From: Lachnospiraceae bacterium
GTDB lineage: Bacteria > Bacillota > Clostridia > Lachnospirales > Lachnospiraceae
Direction: 5' to 3'
Assembly (NCBI GenBank): GCA_024684085.1
Contig: JAIKXM010000036.1
Location: 1-64,000 of the forward strand
DNA length: 64,000 nt
Shown here in pieces: positions 20,400 through 29,846 of this stretch (positions are counted from its first letter, which is position 1; each line of letters opens with the position of its first letter). The translations under genes and the position numbers were made by a program. The notes under the pieces were generated by a model that was not told where the DNA came from, searched no databases, and saw only the letters and a program-made list of their open reading frames with translations.

Positions 20400-21320
20400 A
20401 TGAGACGATCTATCAGACGGATAAGAAGAACACTGATCAGAATAACGGAAAAATTCAAGCGACTGATATTTGTTGGCGTGGCCATATTCATGGCACTGGT
20501 CTTCATGATACCGATCATCTTCACGATCTGTAACTCATTCATGAATGAATCGGAGATAACGGCCAACTACGGACAGATATTCGAAGGCGGACGCGGTTCG
20601 GGTACTCACTTTATATCGGAGACGGTACACCTTAAGTTCATTCCCGATATGGTGAGCTTCAAGCAGTATCATACAGTACTGTTCAACTCACCGGACTATC
20701 TCTTCAAGTTCTGGAACTCAGTCATACTGGTACTGCCGATAGTCATCTTCCAGCTGGTGGTTGCTCTGCTCGCGGCGTACGGATTCAGCAGATACAGAGG
20801 AAAACTGAGGGAGATTATATTTTTCTCGTATATCATACTTATGATGATGCCGTATCAGGTCACTCTCGTGCCGAACTTCCTCGTGAGTAACTGGCTGAAC
20901 ATATATAATACGAATTGGGCGATCTGGCTGCCCGGTATCTTCTCTCCCTTTGCGGTATATCTGCTGACCAAGGCCATGAGGAGGATTCCGACGGGCATAA
21001 TCGAGGCGGCTAAGATAGACGGAGCCAATGAGTGGGTTATTTTCCGGCGGGTATGCGTTCCCTCGGTCAAGGGAGCGGTTGCCAGCGTGGCGATCCTGCT
21101 GTTCATAGATTACTGGAATATGGTTGAACAGCCGTTGATCCTCTTGGAAAACACTGACAAACATCCTCTAAGCGTGTTCCTCTCCAAGATCAGTACCGGC
21201 GAGATCGGACTTGCTTTTGCAGTCGCAACGATCTACATGGTACCTACATTACTGGTATTCCTCTACGGCGAAGAATACCTGATCGAAGGAATTACTTATC
21301 AGGGTGGAGTGAAAGGATAG
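20400..21320 (+). CDS. Carbohydrate-type ABC permease, MalG/UgpE-like
   Basis: This 306-residue partner permease has a basic N-terminus, about six membrane segments and the EAA loop IEAAKIDGANEWVIFRRV. Between segments one and two is an insertion with a GRGSGTHF stretch, larger than in typical MalG proteins and probably outside the cell. The two permeases would form the membrane core of an importer. The next gene begins three bases after its stop. Confidence 0.88.
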   Translation: MRRSIRRIRRTLIRITEKFKRLIFVGVAIFMALVFMIPIIFTICNSFMNESEITANYGQIFEGGRGSGTHFISETVHLKFIPDMVSFKQYHTVLFNSPDYLFKFWNSVILVLPIVIFQLVVALLAAYGFSRYRGKLREIIFFSYIILMMMPYQVTLVPNFLVSNWLNIYNTNWAIWLPGIFSPFAVYLLTKAMRRIPTGIIEAAKIDGANEWVIFRRVCVPSVKGAVASVAILLFIDYWNMVEQPLILLENTDKHPLSVFLSKISTGEIGLAFAVATIYMVPTLLVFLYGEEYLIEGITYQGGVKG

Positions 21321-21322
21321 AA

Positions 21323-23293
21323 ATGAGTAATAAGAATAATCTTACAGGTGAAGAGAAGACGATCAGGATCAGGAAGGATCTTATCAAAAATGTGGCGATT
21401 GTATTTCTTTCGATCATGCTGTTGCTCACATTTTTCTCCAATTCCATTATGAACAAATCGCTTCCGGAAGTTGCGACGGAGTATCTGAGCAGCGGTTCGG
21501 TGGCCGAAGCTGTCAGAGGTCAGGGTATCGTAACTGCCGAAGATCCATACAGTGTTGTCTTAAGCGAGTCGAGAACCGTTAAGAGTGTGGCAGTAAGTCC
21601 CGGAGATATTGTTGAGAAGGATCAGGTGATCATGTATCTCGAGGATAAGGATAGTGCGGAGCTTGAGGAAGCCAAGAAGGCTCTTGATGAGCTTGTATAC
21701 AATTACACCGTGGGCGCTCTTTCAGGTGATATGTCCGATGCGGCTTATAAGAATGCCACCAACGGCAATATCAAGAGCATGGATACTTATGAGGCTGAGA
21801 TAGAAGACGCAAGATGTAAGGTTAAGGCCGCTCAGGATAATGTAGACAGTATCGCAAGACAGATGGCTTATCTCGATGAAGGTACTGCTCCTTCCAATAA
21901 GCAGGCTGAGCTTGATAAGGTCAAAGATGAACTGACTCAGGCTGAGGCCAAGGCAACCTCTCTTCAGTCCGAGGTGGACTCTCTTAAGGCTGTAGTGGAA
22001 GCAGGCAAGAGCGATCAGAATGCCATTGAATCGGTTAAGCTGAAGCTGGCCAATACCAAGGCTGCTTATAATGAAGAGCTTCAGAAAGTCAAGGGATGTA
22101 TCGAAGGCGACTGGAATGTTACCGATGGGGACGGTAATCCCTATGTTGCAGATGACTGGAATAAGAAGCTTGAGCTCCTGAAAGCGCGTAATGCCGATAA
22201 ATACAGCAGCCTGGATACCATCGACAAGTTCCTTGCGATGATAATAGACATCAGTGATAACAGTATCAAGGACGCGGATGCCCTTAATGATGTGGCAGCG
22301 ATCCTTAGTATCGATCTTAAGGATCTTACTGAGAAATACAACGCATATAATGATGCCAAGTCGGAATATGAGTCTCTTAAGGGCAAGGATGATCAGTATG
22401 CCAAGGCTCAGAAGGATCTTAAGAGTAAGGAAGGCGAACTTAATCGCGCTAAGAATACGGTTAGTGAGCTTCAGACCAAGGTCAATAACTTAAGTTATGA
22501 GATGACCAATGATACGGTCAGCCAGAATAATCTCCTTAAGGATCTCAGCAAGAGCAAAGCAGATGCGGATCTTGCTCTTCAGAAAGCCAAGGATTACCAG
22601 ACACAGCTATTGCTCGATATAAGCAAGACTCTTGATCTGGCCAATCAGAATTCTATAATAAGAGATCAGCAGAAGAAGATCGAGGAACTTCAGGGTAAGG
22701 CTATAGGAGCGACAGTGGTCGCACCTGTTGCAGGTACTATCATCTCAGTCAATAAGACTGCCGGTGAGACAACAACACCCGAGGAAGCTGTTGCTACCAT
22801 TCAGGTGGAAGGCAAGGGCATGACATTGTCCTTCAGTATAAGCAATGAGCAGGCCAAGAAGATCAGCATGAACTCTGAGGTTACAATACAGAACAACTGG
22901 TATTATGAAGATGCCAAGGCTGTACTCAGTAAGATTATTCCCGATCCCGAGAATCCCGGTAAGCAGAAGAAGCTTATATTCAATATCACGGGAAGCTTAA
23001 GCAACGGCGAGAGCCTGAGCCTGTCGGTAGGCGAGAGAAGCCGTGACTATGATTATGTGGTTCCGAACAGTGCGGTAAGAGAAGATAAGAACGGCAAGTT
23101 CATCCTCATCATCGAAGAGAAGGCTACTCCCTTCGGTAACAGATATAAGGCCAGGAGGCTTGATGTGGAAGTATTGGCCAAGGATGACAACAAGACAGCC
23201 GTGGGCATAGACGGCAGTTACTGGGGTTATGTGATCACGACTTCCAATAAACCGGTAGAATCCGGAATGCAGGTAAGACTTGCGGAGAATTAA
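21323..23293 (+). CDS. HlyD-like membrane-fusion/adaptor protein with long coiled coil
   Basis: The 656-residue product has one N-terminal membrane anchor (about residues 22–44) and then a biotinyl-lipoyl-like half (SGSVAEAVRGQG to IVEKDQVIMYLEDKD). A long charged coiled-coil region of about 350 residues follows, then the second lipoyl half (GATVVAPVAGTIISVNKTAGE) and beta-barrel domains. This is the hairpin architecture of adaptors of MacA/HlyD type, which normally serve exporters. Its place directly behind two sugar-importer permeases is unusual. The coiled coil is much longer than in MacA (about 370 residues in total). Confidence 0.82.
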   Translation: MSNKNNLTGEEKTIRIRKDLIKNVAIVFLSIMLLLTFFSNSIMNKSLPEVATEYLSSGSVAEAVRGQGIVTAEDPYSVVLSESRTVKSVAVSPGDIVEKDQVIMYLEDKDSAELEEAKKALDELVYNYTVGALSGDMSDAAYKNATNGNIKSMDTYEAEIEDARCKVKAAQDNVDSIARQMAYLDEGTAPSNKQAELDKVKDELTQAEAKATSLQSEVDSLKAVVEAGKSDQNAIESVKLKLANTKAAYNEELQKVKGCIEGDWNVTDGDGNPYVADDWNKKLELLKARNADKYSSLDTIDKFLAMIIDISDNSIKDADALNDVAAILSIDLKDLTEKYNAYNDAKSEYESLKGKDDQYAKAQKDLKSKEGELNRAKNTVSELQTKVNNLSYEMTNDTVSQNNLLKDLSKSKADADLALQKAKDYQTQLLLDISKTLDLANQNSIIRDQQKKIEELQGKAIGATVVAPVAGTIISVNKTAGETTTPEEAVATIQVEGKGMTLSFSISNEQAKKISMNSEVTIQNNWYYEDAKAVLSKIIPDPENPGKQKKLIFNITGSLSNGESLSLSVGERSRDYDYVVPNSAVREDKNGKFILIIEEKATPFGNRYKARRLDVEVLAKDDNKTAVGIDGSYWGYVITTSNKPVESGMQVRLAEN

Positions 23294-23294
23294 G

Positions 23295-24317
23295 GTGAAG
23301 ATAAGAAAGCGGTTATGGTTGACGGGAGGTATCGCCTTTGTGCTGCTCCTCGTGATCATCATTATTACTTCAATCAAACAGAATAGCCTCTATGATCAGA
23401 CATTTGCCGACAGATGGAGTGCGGACGAGCCGATGAGCCAGCTGACTGTGATCTATCCTTTGGCAGCAGGTGAGAAAGATGACTTCTACTTCATGGGTCT
23501 TAAGCATGATATCTTGAGCAAGCTTAGTGAGAACAGTGATATCGAGGATTATCCGGATGCGGTAAGTATTAAGGGTTCGATAGGTCTTTCGAGGAACGGA
23601 AGTCAGGTTAATGTAACGGCTTACGGAGTGGACAGGGATTTTTTCCTGTTTCATCCTGTATCTCTTCAGTATGGTTCGTATCTTGACAGCGACGATCTGA
23701 TGAAGGACGGGATCATCATAGATAAGGATATAGCGTGGAGCCTGTTCGGTGCATTCGATGTGGTCGGAATGGAAGTCTATGTAGGTGACACGTCACTGTT
23801 GGTCAAAGGCGTGATGGATAAGCCGGAAGGAAGGCTTGCCGAGGAAGCGGGACTTAAGGACAGTACCTGTTTCGTCAGTATCGGGACGCTTAAGAATATG
23901 GGTGTTGAGGCCGGAAGTTATATCTATGAAGCGGTTCTGCCCAACCCGGTAGACGGGTACGGACTGAAGCTTATGACGGATCATTACTCAGGTGACGATA
24001 CCATCAGGATCGTGGAGAATTCGGAGAGATACAGTGACAGCAATCTTAGAAAAGTTATCGGCGACTTTGGTCTTCGTTCGATGAACGGTAACGGCTATGT
24101 CTACCCGTACTTTGAGAATGTTGCGAGGGCGTGGGAAGACTATTTTGCGATCATACTGTTAGTCCGGTATATTTTGACAGGGATCATTCTGATCGTTGTG
24201 GGAATTACATTGTATGATTTCATAAAAAGTGATATATATAAGACATTAAGGAAGAAAAGGAGTATATTATGGGAAAGATTAAAAGAATCCTTGCAGCAGC
24301 ACTTGCCTGTACTATGA
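23295..24317 (+). CDS. Membrane protein with MacB/FtsX-like extracellular domain
   Basis: The 340-residue product has an N-terminal membrane segment (about 7–27) and a large extracellular domain. A second membrane helix lies near the C-terminus, in the stretch ILLVRYILTGIILIVVGITL. This layout resembles the periplasmic core plus one helix of MacB-type permeases but lacks the four-helix FtsX core, so it is either a reduced relative or an unrelated accessory. The GTG start is chosen because GGAG (23284–23287) is seven bases away; a TTG at 23280 lies inside the upstream gene. Its 3' end overlaps the next gene by 49 bases. Confidence 0.6.
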   Translation: MKIRKRLWLTGGIAFVLLLVIIIITSIKQNSLYDQTFADRWSADEPMSQLTVIYPLAAGEKDDFYFMGLKHDILSKLSENSDIEDYPDAVSIKGSIGLSRNGSQVNVTAYGVDRDFFLFHPVSLQYGSYLDSDDLMKDGIIIDKDIAWSLFGAFDVVGMEVYVGDTSLLVKGVMDKPEGRLAEEAGLKDSTCFVSIGTLKNMGVEAGSYIYEAVLPNPVDGYGLKLMTDHYSGDDTIRIVENSERYSDSNLRKVIGDFGLRSMNGNGYVYPYFENVARAWEDYFAIILLVRYILTGIILIVVGITLYDFIKSDIYKTLRKKRSILWERLKESLQQHLPVL

Positions 24318-26677
24318 TGTTTACTTTGGCTGCATGTGGCGGCGAGAGCAAGAACGGCGATTCAGGTAACGGAAGTTCCAAGAATGGATCAGGTTCGGGG
24401 AGCCTCGCTTCCAAGGACTATGTTTATGCCATGAACGATCTGAAGTTCGATGGTATAGACGGTGACTATTCCATCTCAAGGAGCGGAGACGAGTATGTAG
24501 CTTATAAGTATGATTATGGCTATGATAACGGTTCGGGCCCTATTCTGTATGAAGAAGCAGAAGTAGATGCTGACGTTGCAGAGGCAGAGATCACTGGTGA
24601 GGATAAAGAGGAGATCGCCGATGAGGCACCGGCAGAAGACGTTGATTCATCAGGTACGACGGTCATAGTCAAGATATTTGATAAGGATGCCAAGCTTATC
24701 GGTGAGACCAAGCTTAAGAGTGACGGTTATAACAACAGTATCAGTAATCTGAAATACAGCAACGGTAAGATCGTATATGTATGGGAAGAATACGGTGATT
24801 CTGACAATACCTATACTCTTAAGTGTGTCGATATTGAAGGTAAAGAGTTATGGTCTACATTATTTGAGCCCGATGAGGAGTTGAGATCAAGAGGCTTCTA
24901 TCCTTCCCTTGATACGATCTATGATAACAAGATCATCATTAAGAATGATATGGGTGTAGACCTGTACAGCCTTGCGGACGGTAGTCTGATCAGTTCTAAG
25001 AAGGTAGATGATGTATACAGCTGGAGTAATTGTTTTGTAGATAAGAACAATAATCTGATCTCACTCATATATGACGATAATGGTGGAATGAGCCTTAAGA
25101 AGGTTAATGATGAGACATGGACAACGGAGGATTATATCACCTTCCCCGAGGAGATCAAGGATCTGTACAACTATAATTTCTTCCCGGGTACGGTGCATGA
25201 CCTTATTCTGAGTGATGATAAGGCGGTATATACATATAATATCGGTGATACATCGTTCACCAAGATAATGGATTATGTGGCTTCGGATTGTCTGGCTTAC
25301 AATCTGTACGATCTGATCGAGATAGATGATAAGAGCTTCATGGCTACCTGGTATGAGTCTTATGTCAATGAGCCCAGGATCTCGCTCTTTACCAAGGTCG
25401 ATCCCAAGGATGTACCTGACAGACAGGTAATCACGTTTGGCGGAATGTATATAACAGAAGATGCCAAGTCACAGATTATTGCCTTTAATAAGAAGAGTGA
25501 CAAATACAGGATCCAGATCAAGGATTACTCAAGCGAATTTGGATATTTCGATGATTTTTCCGAGACGGTAAAGGCCATTAACAATGAGATCATAACAGGT
25601 AAGATGCCTGATATCATGTGCATGGAATCTTATATGCCCGCTGAGAGCTATCAGGCCAAGGGTGTTCTCGAGGACCTTATGCCTTATATCGAAAAAGATC
25701 CCGACATTGACCTTAACGACTATTATGAGAATATCTTAAGATGCGGCGGAACAGGTAATGCTATGTACCATATTGTTCCTACTTACAGTATCAGTACTGT
25801 TGCTGCCAAGACTTCTCTCCTGGGCGGTAAGACAAGTATCACAATGGAGGATCTTAAGAATATAAAGGCAAGCAAGGGACCTGATGTATATGACTTCGGA
25901 ATGATCGAGAAGTCAACTTTCATGTATTTTATGCTTGATTGTAATATGCAGGATTATATCGACTGGGAGAGCGGTGAGGTATCATTCAACAGCGATCAGT
26001 TCGTCAATGTACTTGAGTATACGGACAATTATCCTACAGAGCTTGATTATGAAAGCGATGAGATGAACAGATATTGGGATAATTACTCTACTATGTATAT
26101 CGAGGACAGAGCTCTGTTCAATACCTGCGGAATCAGCTCTTTGGATGATATCATTACACTTAAGCAGGGAATGTTCGGTAATGCGGATATAACATATATC
26201 GGTTATCCTACTACAACCGGTAGCGGAAGTCTTATTAATCCGGCCCTTGACCTTGTAATGAACGCTGAATCTGATTGCAAGGAAGGTGCATGGGAATTTC
26301 TTAGAGGCTTCCTCCTGGATGACTATCAGGATAATATCGAATATTACCTGCCTGTAAAGAAGAGCTCACTTGATAAGATGGCAGAGAAGGCTATGAAGCT
26401 TCCTACCTACGAAGATGAGAACGGTAAGACGATAGAGTATCATAATACTTATTACATGAACGACGATGAGATCGAGCTCGAGCCCTTAAGCAAGGAAGAG
26501 TATGAAGACTTCAAGAAGTTCATCAGTACCATAACAAAGAGATCTTCAAGTAACAGTGAGATCAATGATATCGTGAACGAAGAAGCCGCATACTACTACA
26601 ATGGCCAGAAGACAGCTGCTGAAGTATCGAATGTCATTCAGAGTAAGGTTAAGATATACGTTAATGAGAGAATGTGA
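24269..26677 (+). CDS. Large extracellular solute-binding lipoprotein
   Basis: At 802 residues this is nearly twice the usual size. The signal peptide ends in a lipobox (LAAC, lipidated Cys23), followed by a Gly/Ser linker. Residues ~45–365 look like repeated beta-sheet blades (GKIVYVWEEYG, GKELWSTLF, LYSLADGS), probably a beta-propeller. From ~390 a family 1-type solute-binding domain begins (QIIAFNKKSDKYRIQI, then TGKMPDIMCMESYM). Such proteins deliver ligand, often oligosaccharide, to MalFG-like permeases. AAGGAG is seven bases from the ATG. The gene overlaps the upstream one and ends the operon at a strong terminator. Confidence 0.82.
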   Translation: MGKIKRILAAALACTMMFTLAACGGESKNGDSGNGSSKNGSGSGSLASKDYVYAMNDLKFDGIDGDYSISRSGDEYVAYKYDYGYDNGSGPILYEEAEVDADVAEAEITGEDKEEIADEAPAEDVDSSGTTVIVKIFDKDAKLIGETKLKSDGYNNSISNLKYSNGKIVYVWEEYGDSDNTYTLKCVDIEGKELWSTLFEPDEELRSRGFYPSLDTIYDNKIIIKNDMGVDLYSLADGSLISSKKVDDVYSWSNCFVDKNNNLISLIYDDNGGMSLKKVNDETWTTEDYITFPEEIKDLYNYNFFPGTVHDLILSDDKAVYTYNIGDTSFTKIMDYVASDCLAYNLYDLIEIDDKSFMATWYESYVNEPRISLFTKVDPKDVPDRQVITFGGMYITEDAKSQIIAFNKKSDKYRIQIKDYSSEFGYFDDFSETVKAINNEIITGKMPDIMCMESYMPAESYQAKGVLEDLMPYIEKDPDIDLNDYYENILRCGGTGNAMYHIVPTYSISTVAAKTSLLGGKTSITMEDLKNIKASKGPDVYDFGMIEKSTFMYFMLDCNMQDYIDWESGEVSFNSDQFVNVLEYTDNYPTELDYESDEMNRYWDNYSTMYIEDRALFNTCGISSLDDIITLKQGMFGNADITYIGYPTTTGSGSLINPALDLVMNAESDCKEGAWEFLRGFLLDDYQDNIEYYLPVKKSSLDKMAEKAMKLPTYEDENGKTIEYHNTYYMNDDEIELEPLSKEEYEDFKKFISTITKRSSSNSEINDIVNEEAAYYYNGQKTAAEVSNVIQSKVKIYVNERM

Positions 26678-26720
26678 TCCTGAAGAGATCGAATTCAAAA
26701 TGATAAAAGATTAAGATAAT

Positions 26721-26768
26721 AAAAAAGATCGTTACCCTCCATTCAATAGTGGAGGGGCGATCTTTTTT
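26721..26768. terminator. Strong bidirectional terminator
   Basis: AAAAAAGATCG and ACCCTCC pair with GGAGGG and CGATCTTTTTT around ATTCAATAGT. With T6 on one strand and the mirrored A6 on the other, it can end both the plus-strand lipoprotein operon and the minus-strand ATPase gene that converges on it. Confidence 0.85.
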
Positions 26769-26806
26769 AAACAAAAGTTTTACAGATTATTCAGCTATCG
26801 CTGATA

Positions 26807-27859
26807 TTACTCCATTTGATATTTTCTTAAGATATAATCTTCGAATAACGGGAGTGTTATCTTAACATATCCGTAGTCATCGCCGTTTATTAACATCTTT
26901 TTGATAAGTCTGTCACGGTATGGTGTGTATTGGTTATTCTCCCAGCCAAGTTCTATCTTAATATCTTTTGCTTTTTTGCTCTTTGACTTAGCTGCTGCAT
27001 AGAGTAATTTCTTATCACAGAATGACAGTTCTGACCAAAGCTTCTCATAGACATAATCTTCCAGAAATTGTCTGTATTCCGGTATAGCAGCCTTGTAATC
27101 TCCGTCATGTCTATATGTGAAATATCCCAATACCTGAAATGCAAAAGAGAATCCTTTAGTAAGCGCTGCCATTTCTTCAGCTGCTTTTTCAGATACATTG
27201 ATATTTCTGACATAGTTGTCGGCTATGGCACTAAGATTCAGTACCTTTAGTCTGACCTCAGGAGCACGATAAAGAAATGTCAGGTTCTTCTCATTTCTCA
27301 AATTACTGATATTCTCATATAATCCTGTCATCAGCAGGAATATAGGATAATCTTCTCTAAGCAGGATCTGAAAGACACTTGCAAACTCTCTTACGTACTC
27401 ATTAGAGACAACTTCATCTACGCATATCAGTAACTTCTTATTATGTTTTTTCAGCACATCCAGCATCTGTCTAATCACTATGTCCGGACTGCTGTTGTCG
27501 GACTCTGCTCCTAATTGAATCCCAAATCCTGCCAGAGATACACCCAGACCGCCTTTGATCAGTTTCGTAAACCGGTTCTCTTTAGATAATGATTCCGCCA
27601 AAGACTTCATCATATTCCTTGCAGTACTGATCTCGATGACTTCCCAATCTTCATTGGTCTTAAGCTCAGCGGCAATCTCTGTCATGAAGACGGTCTTACC
27701 GCATCCTCTAACACCGGTGATCATATATATCTGTTGATTCGGAGGTTCATTGTAAAAAGAAGATAATACCTCTTCCATCTCAACAAAACGTGATATTGTC
27801 TGTGCCGGTTGCTTGCCAAACACTAAAGTATATGGATTGTTATTTCTCTCTTTTATCAC
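26807..27859 (-). CDS. AAA ATPase with C-terminal winged-helix-like region
   Basis: The 350-residue protein has a Walker A motif in GVRGCGKT (residues 49–56), a Walker B strand KLLICVDEV near 145, and an Arg-rich sensor region. The C-terminal ~90 residues (KKLLYAAAKSKSKKAKDIK onward) look like a winged helix. This is the ATPase_2/archaeal-type STAND-like architecture found in stand-alone regulatory or defence ATPases; its role here is unknown. The GTG start lies inside the first unit of a direct-repeat array. The ribosome site is poor, so the true start may be an internal Met (VEMEEVL, residue 28). Confidence 0.7.
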   Translation of the reverse strand: MIKERNNNPYTLVFGKQPAQTISRFVEMEEVLSSFYNEPPNQQIYMITGVRGCGKTVFMTEIAAELKTNEDWEVIEISTARNMMKSLAESLSKENRFTKLIKGGLGVSLAGFGIQLGAESDNSSPDIVIRQMLDVLKKHNKKLLICVDEVVSNEYVREFASVFQILLREDYPIFLLMTGLYENISNLRNEKNLTFLYRAPEVRLKVLNLSAIADNYVRNINVSEKAAEEMAALTKGFSFAFQVLGYFTYRHDGDYKAAIPEYRQFLEDYVYEKLWSELSFCDKKLLYAAAKSKSKKAKDIKIELGWENNQYTPYRDRLIKKMLINGDDYGYVKITLPLFEDYILRKYQME

Positions 27860-27939
27860 TTTTTATCACTTTCCTTGTGTTTTATCACTTTTTATCAGTT
27901 TTTATCACTTTTAAAAGATTTTATCACTTTTTATCACTT
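27852..27939. repeat. Phased direct-repeat array upstream of the ATPase gene
   Basis: Seven copies of TTTTATCAC(T), one of them mismatched, start at 27852, 27862, 27881, 27891, 27901, 27920 and 27930. The spacings are 10, 19, 10, 10, 19 and 10 bases, so all copies face nearly the same side of the helix. On the minus strand, the sense strand of the ATPase gene, the unit reads GTGATAAAA, and the first copy supplies the GTG start. The layout suggests cooperative protein binding, perhaps autoregulation. Confidence 0.8.
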
Positions 27940-27972
27940 TTAGCAATCGATTAAGAGAAATAACACGAGTGA

Positions 27973-29070
27973 TCATAATTGATCGGTCATCATGATCTTA
28001 CAATAACTCTCCGTCTTATCTCTCATAATATGGAAGCCTTTTTCAAGTTCACTAATGGAAAATCTATGCGTGATTATCTTCTCAGGTTCAATGGAGTGTG
28101 ACATAAGTCTTGTAAGTACATAATGCCAATCGTCCTGCATAGTAGCGGAAGCCTTGAGTGTGTCCGGTCTGAAGGTAGCGTTCCATATGCCAAAGAGGGA
28201 CAGCTGTTTGCGCAATATCTTCCAATAGAGATCTCTGGGGAATGTCATATCACCGGCGGGATTGCCCACAAGTATTATCTTACCGGCGGGAGCACAGATA
28301 TCGAGTCCCTGTGATATGGTGTCATTGGTTCCAACACATTCGAAGTAAACACTTACGCCGTTAGAGGTAAGCGATAATATAATGTCCCTGACGGAGGTTT
28401 CTTTGGAATTGATGACTTTGTCAGGATCGAATCCGAGCCTGATCGCAAGTTCTGTCTGAGATGTTTTATTACCGATAAGGATGAGATTATCGAAGCCTGC
28501 GTCTTTAAGGAAAAGTGCAGTAAGGAAGCCGATAGTACCAAGACCGCATACTGCGATAGGAGAATCTTTGGGAAGTGCTTCTGGGGCAGAGTCTATACAG
28601 GTTCGTACTGCATGAGCGGCAACTCCCATGGGTTCCATCATGGCAGCAGTTTCGTAACTGATATCTTCGGGTAATATAAGAATATTGTCTGCCGGAACGG
28701 CAACATATTCTGCAAATGCTCCGTCTCTTCTTGATCCCACATAATCATAATCGGTACACATATCAATGAGTCCGGATCTGCAGGCAGCGCATCTGCCACA
28801 GTGGATCTTCGGATAGACTGCTACACGTTTACCGGAAAGAGAAGAAGATATTGCAGAACCGGTTTCAGCTATGATACCCGCAAATTCGTGACCGGGTACA
28901 AGCGGCATCTTATGAGCGCCTGTAGAGTATATTCTGGGTATATCCGAGCCGCATATACCGGCAGCCTTTACCCTGATAAGGACTTCATTATCCTTAACAG
29001 AAGGCAGCTCACCGTCTTCATATCTTATATCTCCAATATCATGTAATAACCATTTATTCAATGTTGTCAT
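27973..29070 (-). CDS. Zinc-dependent polyol(-phosphate) dehydrogenase, GatD-like
   Basis: This 365-residue medium-chain dehydrogenase carries the catalytic zinc Cys in AAGICGSDIP, GHEFAG, a four-Cys structural zinc lobe (CGRCAACRSGLIDMC) and the NAD loop CGLGTIGFL. It is closest by motif to galactitol-1-phosphate 5-dehydrogenases. It lies downstream of a cytidylyltransferase and a pentulose-phosphate epimerase. A likely reaction is therefore reduction of a ketose phosphate such as ribulose or xylulose 5-phosphate to a pentitol phosphate for CDP activation. That role is inferred from context. It is the last gene of the rpe–ispD-like–dehydrogenase operon. Confidence 0.8.
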   Translation of the reverse strand: MTTLNKWLLHDIGDIRYEDGELPSVKDNEVLIRVKAAGICGSDIPRIYSTGAHKMPLVPGHEFAGIIAETGSAISSSLSGKRVAVYPKIHCGRCAACRSGLIDMCTDYDYVGSRRDGAFAEYVAVPADNILILPEDISYETAAMMEPMGVAAHAVRTCIDSAPEALPKDSPIAVCGLGTIGFLTALFLKDAGFDNLILIGNKTSQTELAIRLGFDPDKVINSKETSVRDIILSLTSNGVSVYFECVGTNDTISQGLDICAPAGKIILVGNPAGDMTFPRDLYWKILRKQLSLFGIWNATFRPDTLKASATMQDDWHYVLTRLMSHSIEPEKIITHRFSISELEKGFHIMRDKTESYCKIMMTDQL

Positions 29071-29150
29071 CTCCTGATCGGTATAATAATCTTGCGTTTG
29101 AAGAAGGTGCAGTACTGCTTAGTCCGGATGATTTATGTAAACCGTAAAAA

Positions 29151-29846
29151 TTATGACATTAACAGGAATTTCTTAAGATCATCCGCTGTAGTGATCTTGA
29201 AGTTAGCTTCCAAACCGGGTGTAAGTCCGATATTCATCCCCGCCATTAACGCCGGCTCTGCCGCACCACTGATCGAGAGGAGTTCATCCTGAGTTAAGGC
29301 AAGATTCGCTTCTAAGTACCTGTTGAATCTGAAAAGTTCGGGCGATTGACCTGCAACCACCTTACTGCGTATCAGTCTGCCCTCTATCCGATCATTGTCA
29401 GTGAGATATACCGTATCCTTCATGGGAAGATATGGCATAATGCCGTCCTGATCTGTAAGAGCCCTATAGATATATTCAAGAAGGGATTCCGTCAGGAATG
29501 GCCTTGCCGCATCATGTATAAGAACTGTATCGTCCTCATTGATGATATTACTATTATGTTTGATGGCCGTCAGACCGTTTAGTATGGAATGCTGTCTGGT
29601 GATCCCGGGTTCGGCGAAACCTTTGATCTTCTCAGTATCAAGGCCGTTATCCCTTATATCGGTTAGTATCTCTTCTTCGTGTTCCTTGGAAGATACTATC
29701 CAGATCAGGTCAACCGATTCTGATCTTATAAGCGGTGATATAGCTTTGGTCAGCATCATCATACCGCCTGCTCTTAAGAACTGCTTCGGAGTCTGATCAC
29801 CTGTGCGGCTTCCGCTTCCACCGGCCAGAAGTATGGCATAATTCAT
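29151..29846 (-). CDS. Polyol-phosphate cytidylyltransferase, IspD/TarI family
   Basis: This 231-residue enzyme transfers CMP from CTP to an alcohol phosphate. The nucleotide loop ILLAGGSGSRTGDQTPKQFL (residues 5–24) and the DTVLIHDAARPFL motif are diagnostic. IspD acts on methylerythritol 4-phosphate and TarI on ribitol 5-phosphate. The AGG form of the loop and the dehydrogenase/LicD neighbours favour the TarI-like reaction, but housekeeping IspD cannot be excluded. The start is the ATG overlapping the upstream stop (ATGA), with GGGAG upstream; a longer frame reading into the previous gene is rejected. Confidence 0.85.
   Translation of the reverse strand: MNYAILLAGGSGSRTGDQTPKQFLRAGGMMMLTKAISPLIRSESVDLIWIVSSKEHEEEILTDIRDNGLDTEKIKGFAEPGITRQHSILNGLTAIKHNSNIINEDDTVLIHDAARPFLTESLLEYIYRALTDQDGIMPYLPMKDTVYLTDNDRIEGRLIRSKVVAGQSPELFRFNRYLEANLALTQDELLSISGAAEPALMAGMNIGLTPGLEANFKITTADDLKKFLLMS

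Noticed and set aside
27852-27939. Replication iterons of an integrated plasmid
   Set aside because: No Rep protein is nearby. The downstream gene is an AAA ATPase with a winged helix, so operator-like repeats are a simpler reading.
28801-29046. Plus-strand frame opposite the GatD-like dehydrogenase
   Set aside because: It is an antisense shadow of the zinc dehydrogenase with no ribosome site.
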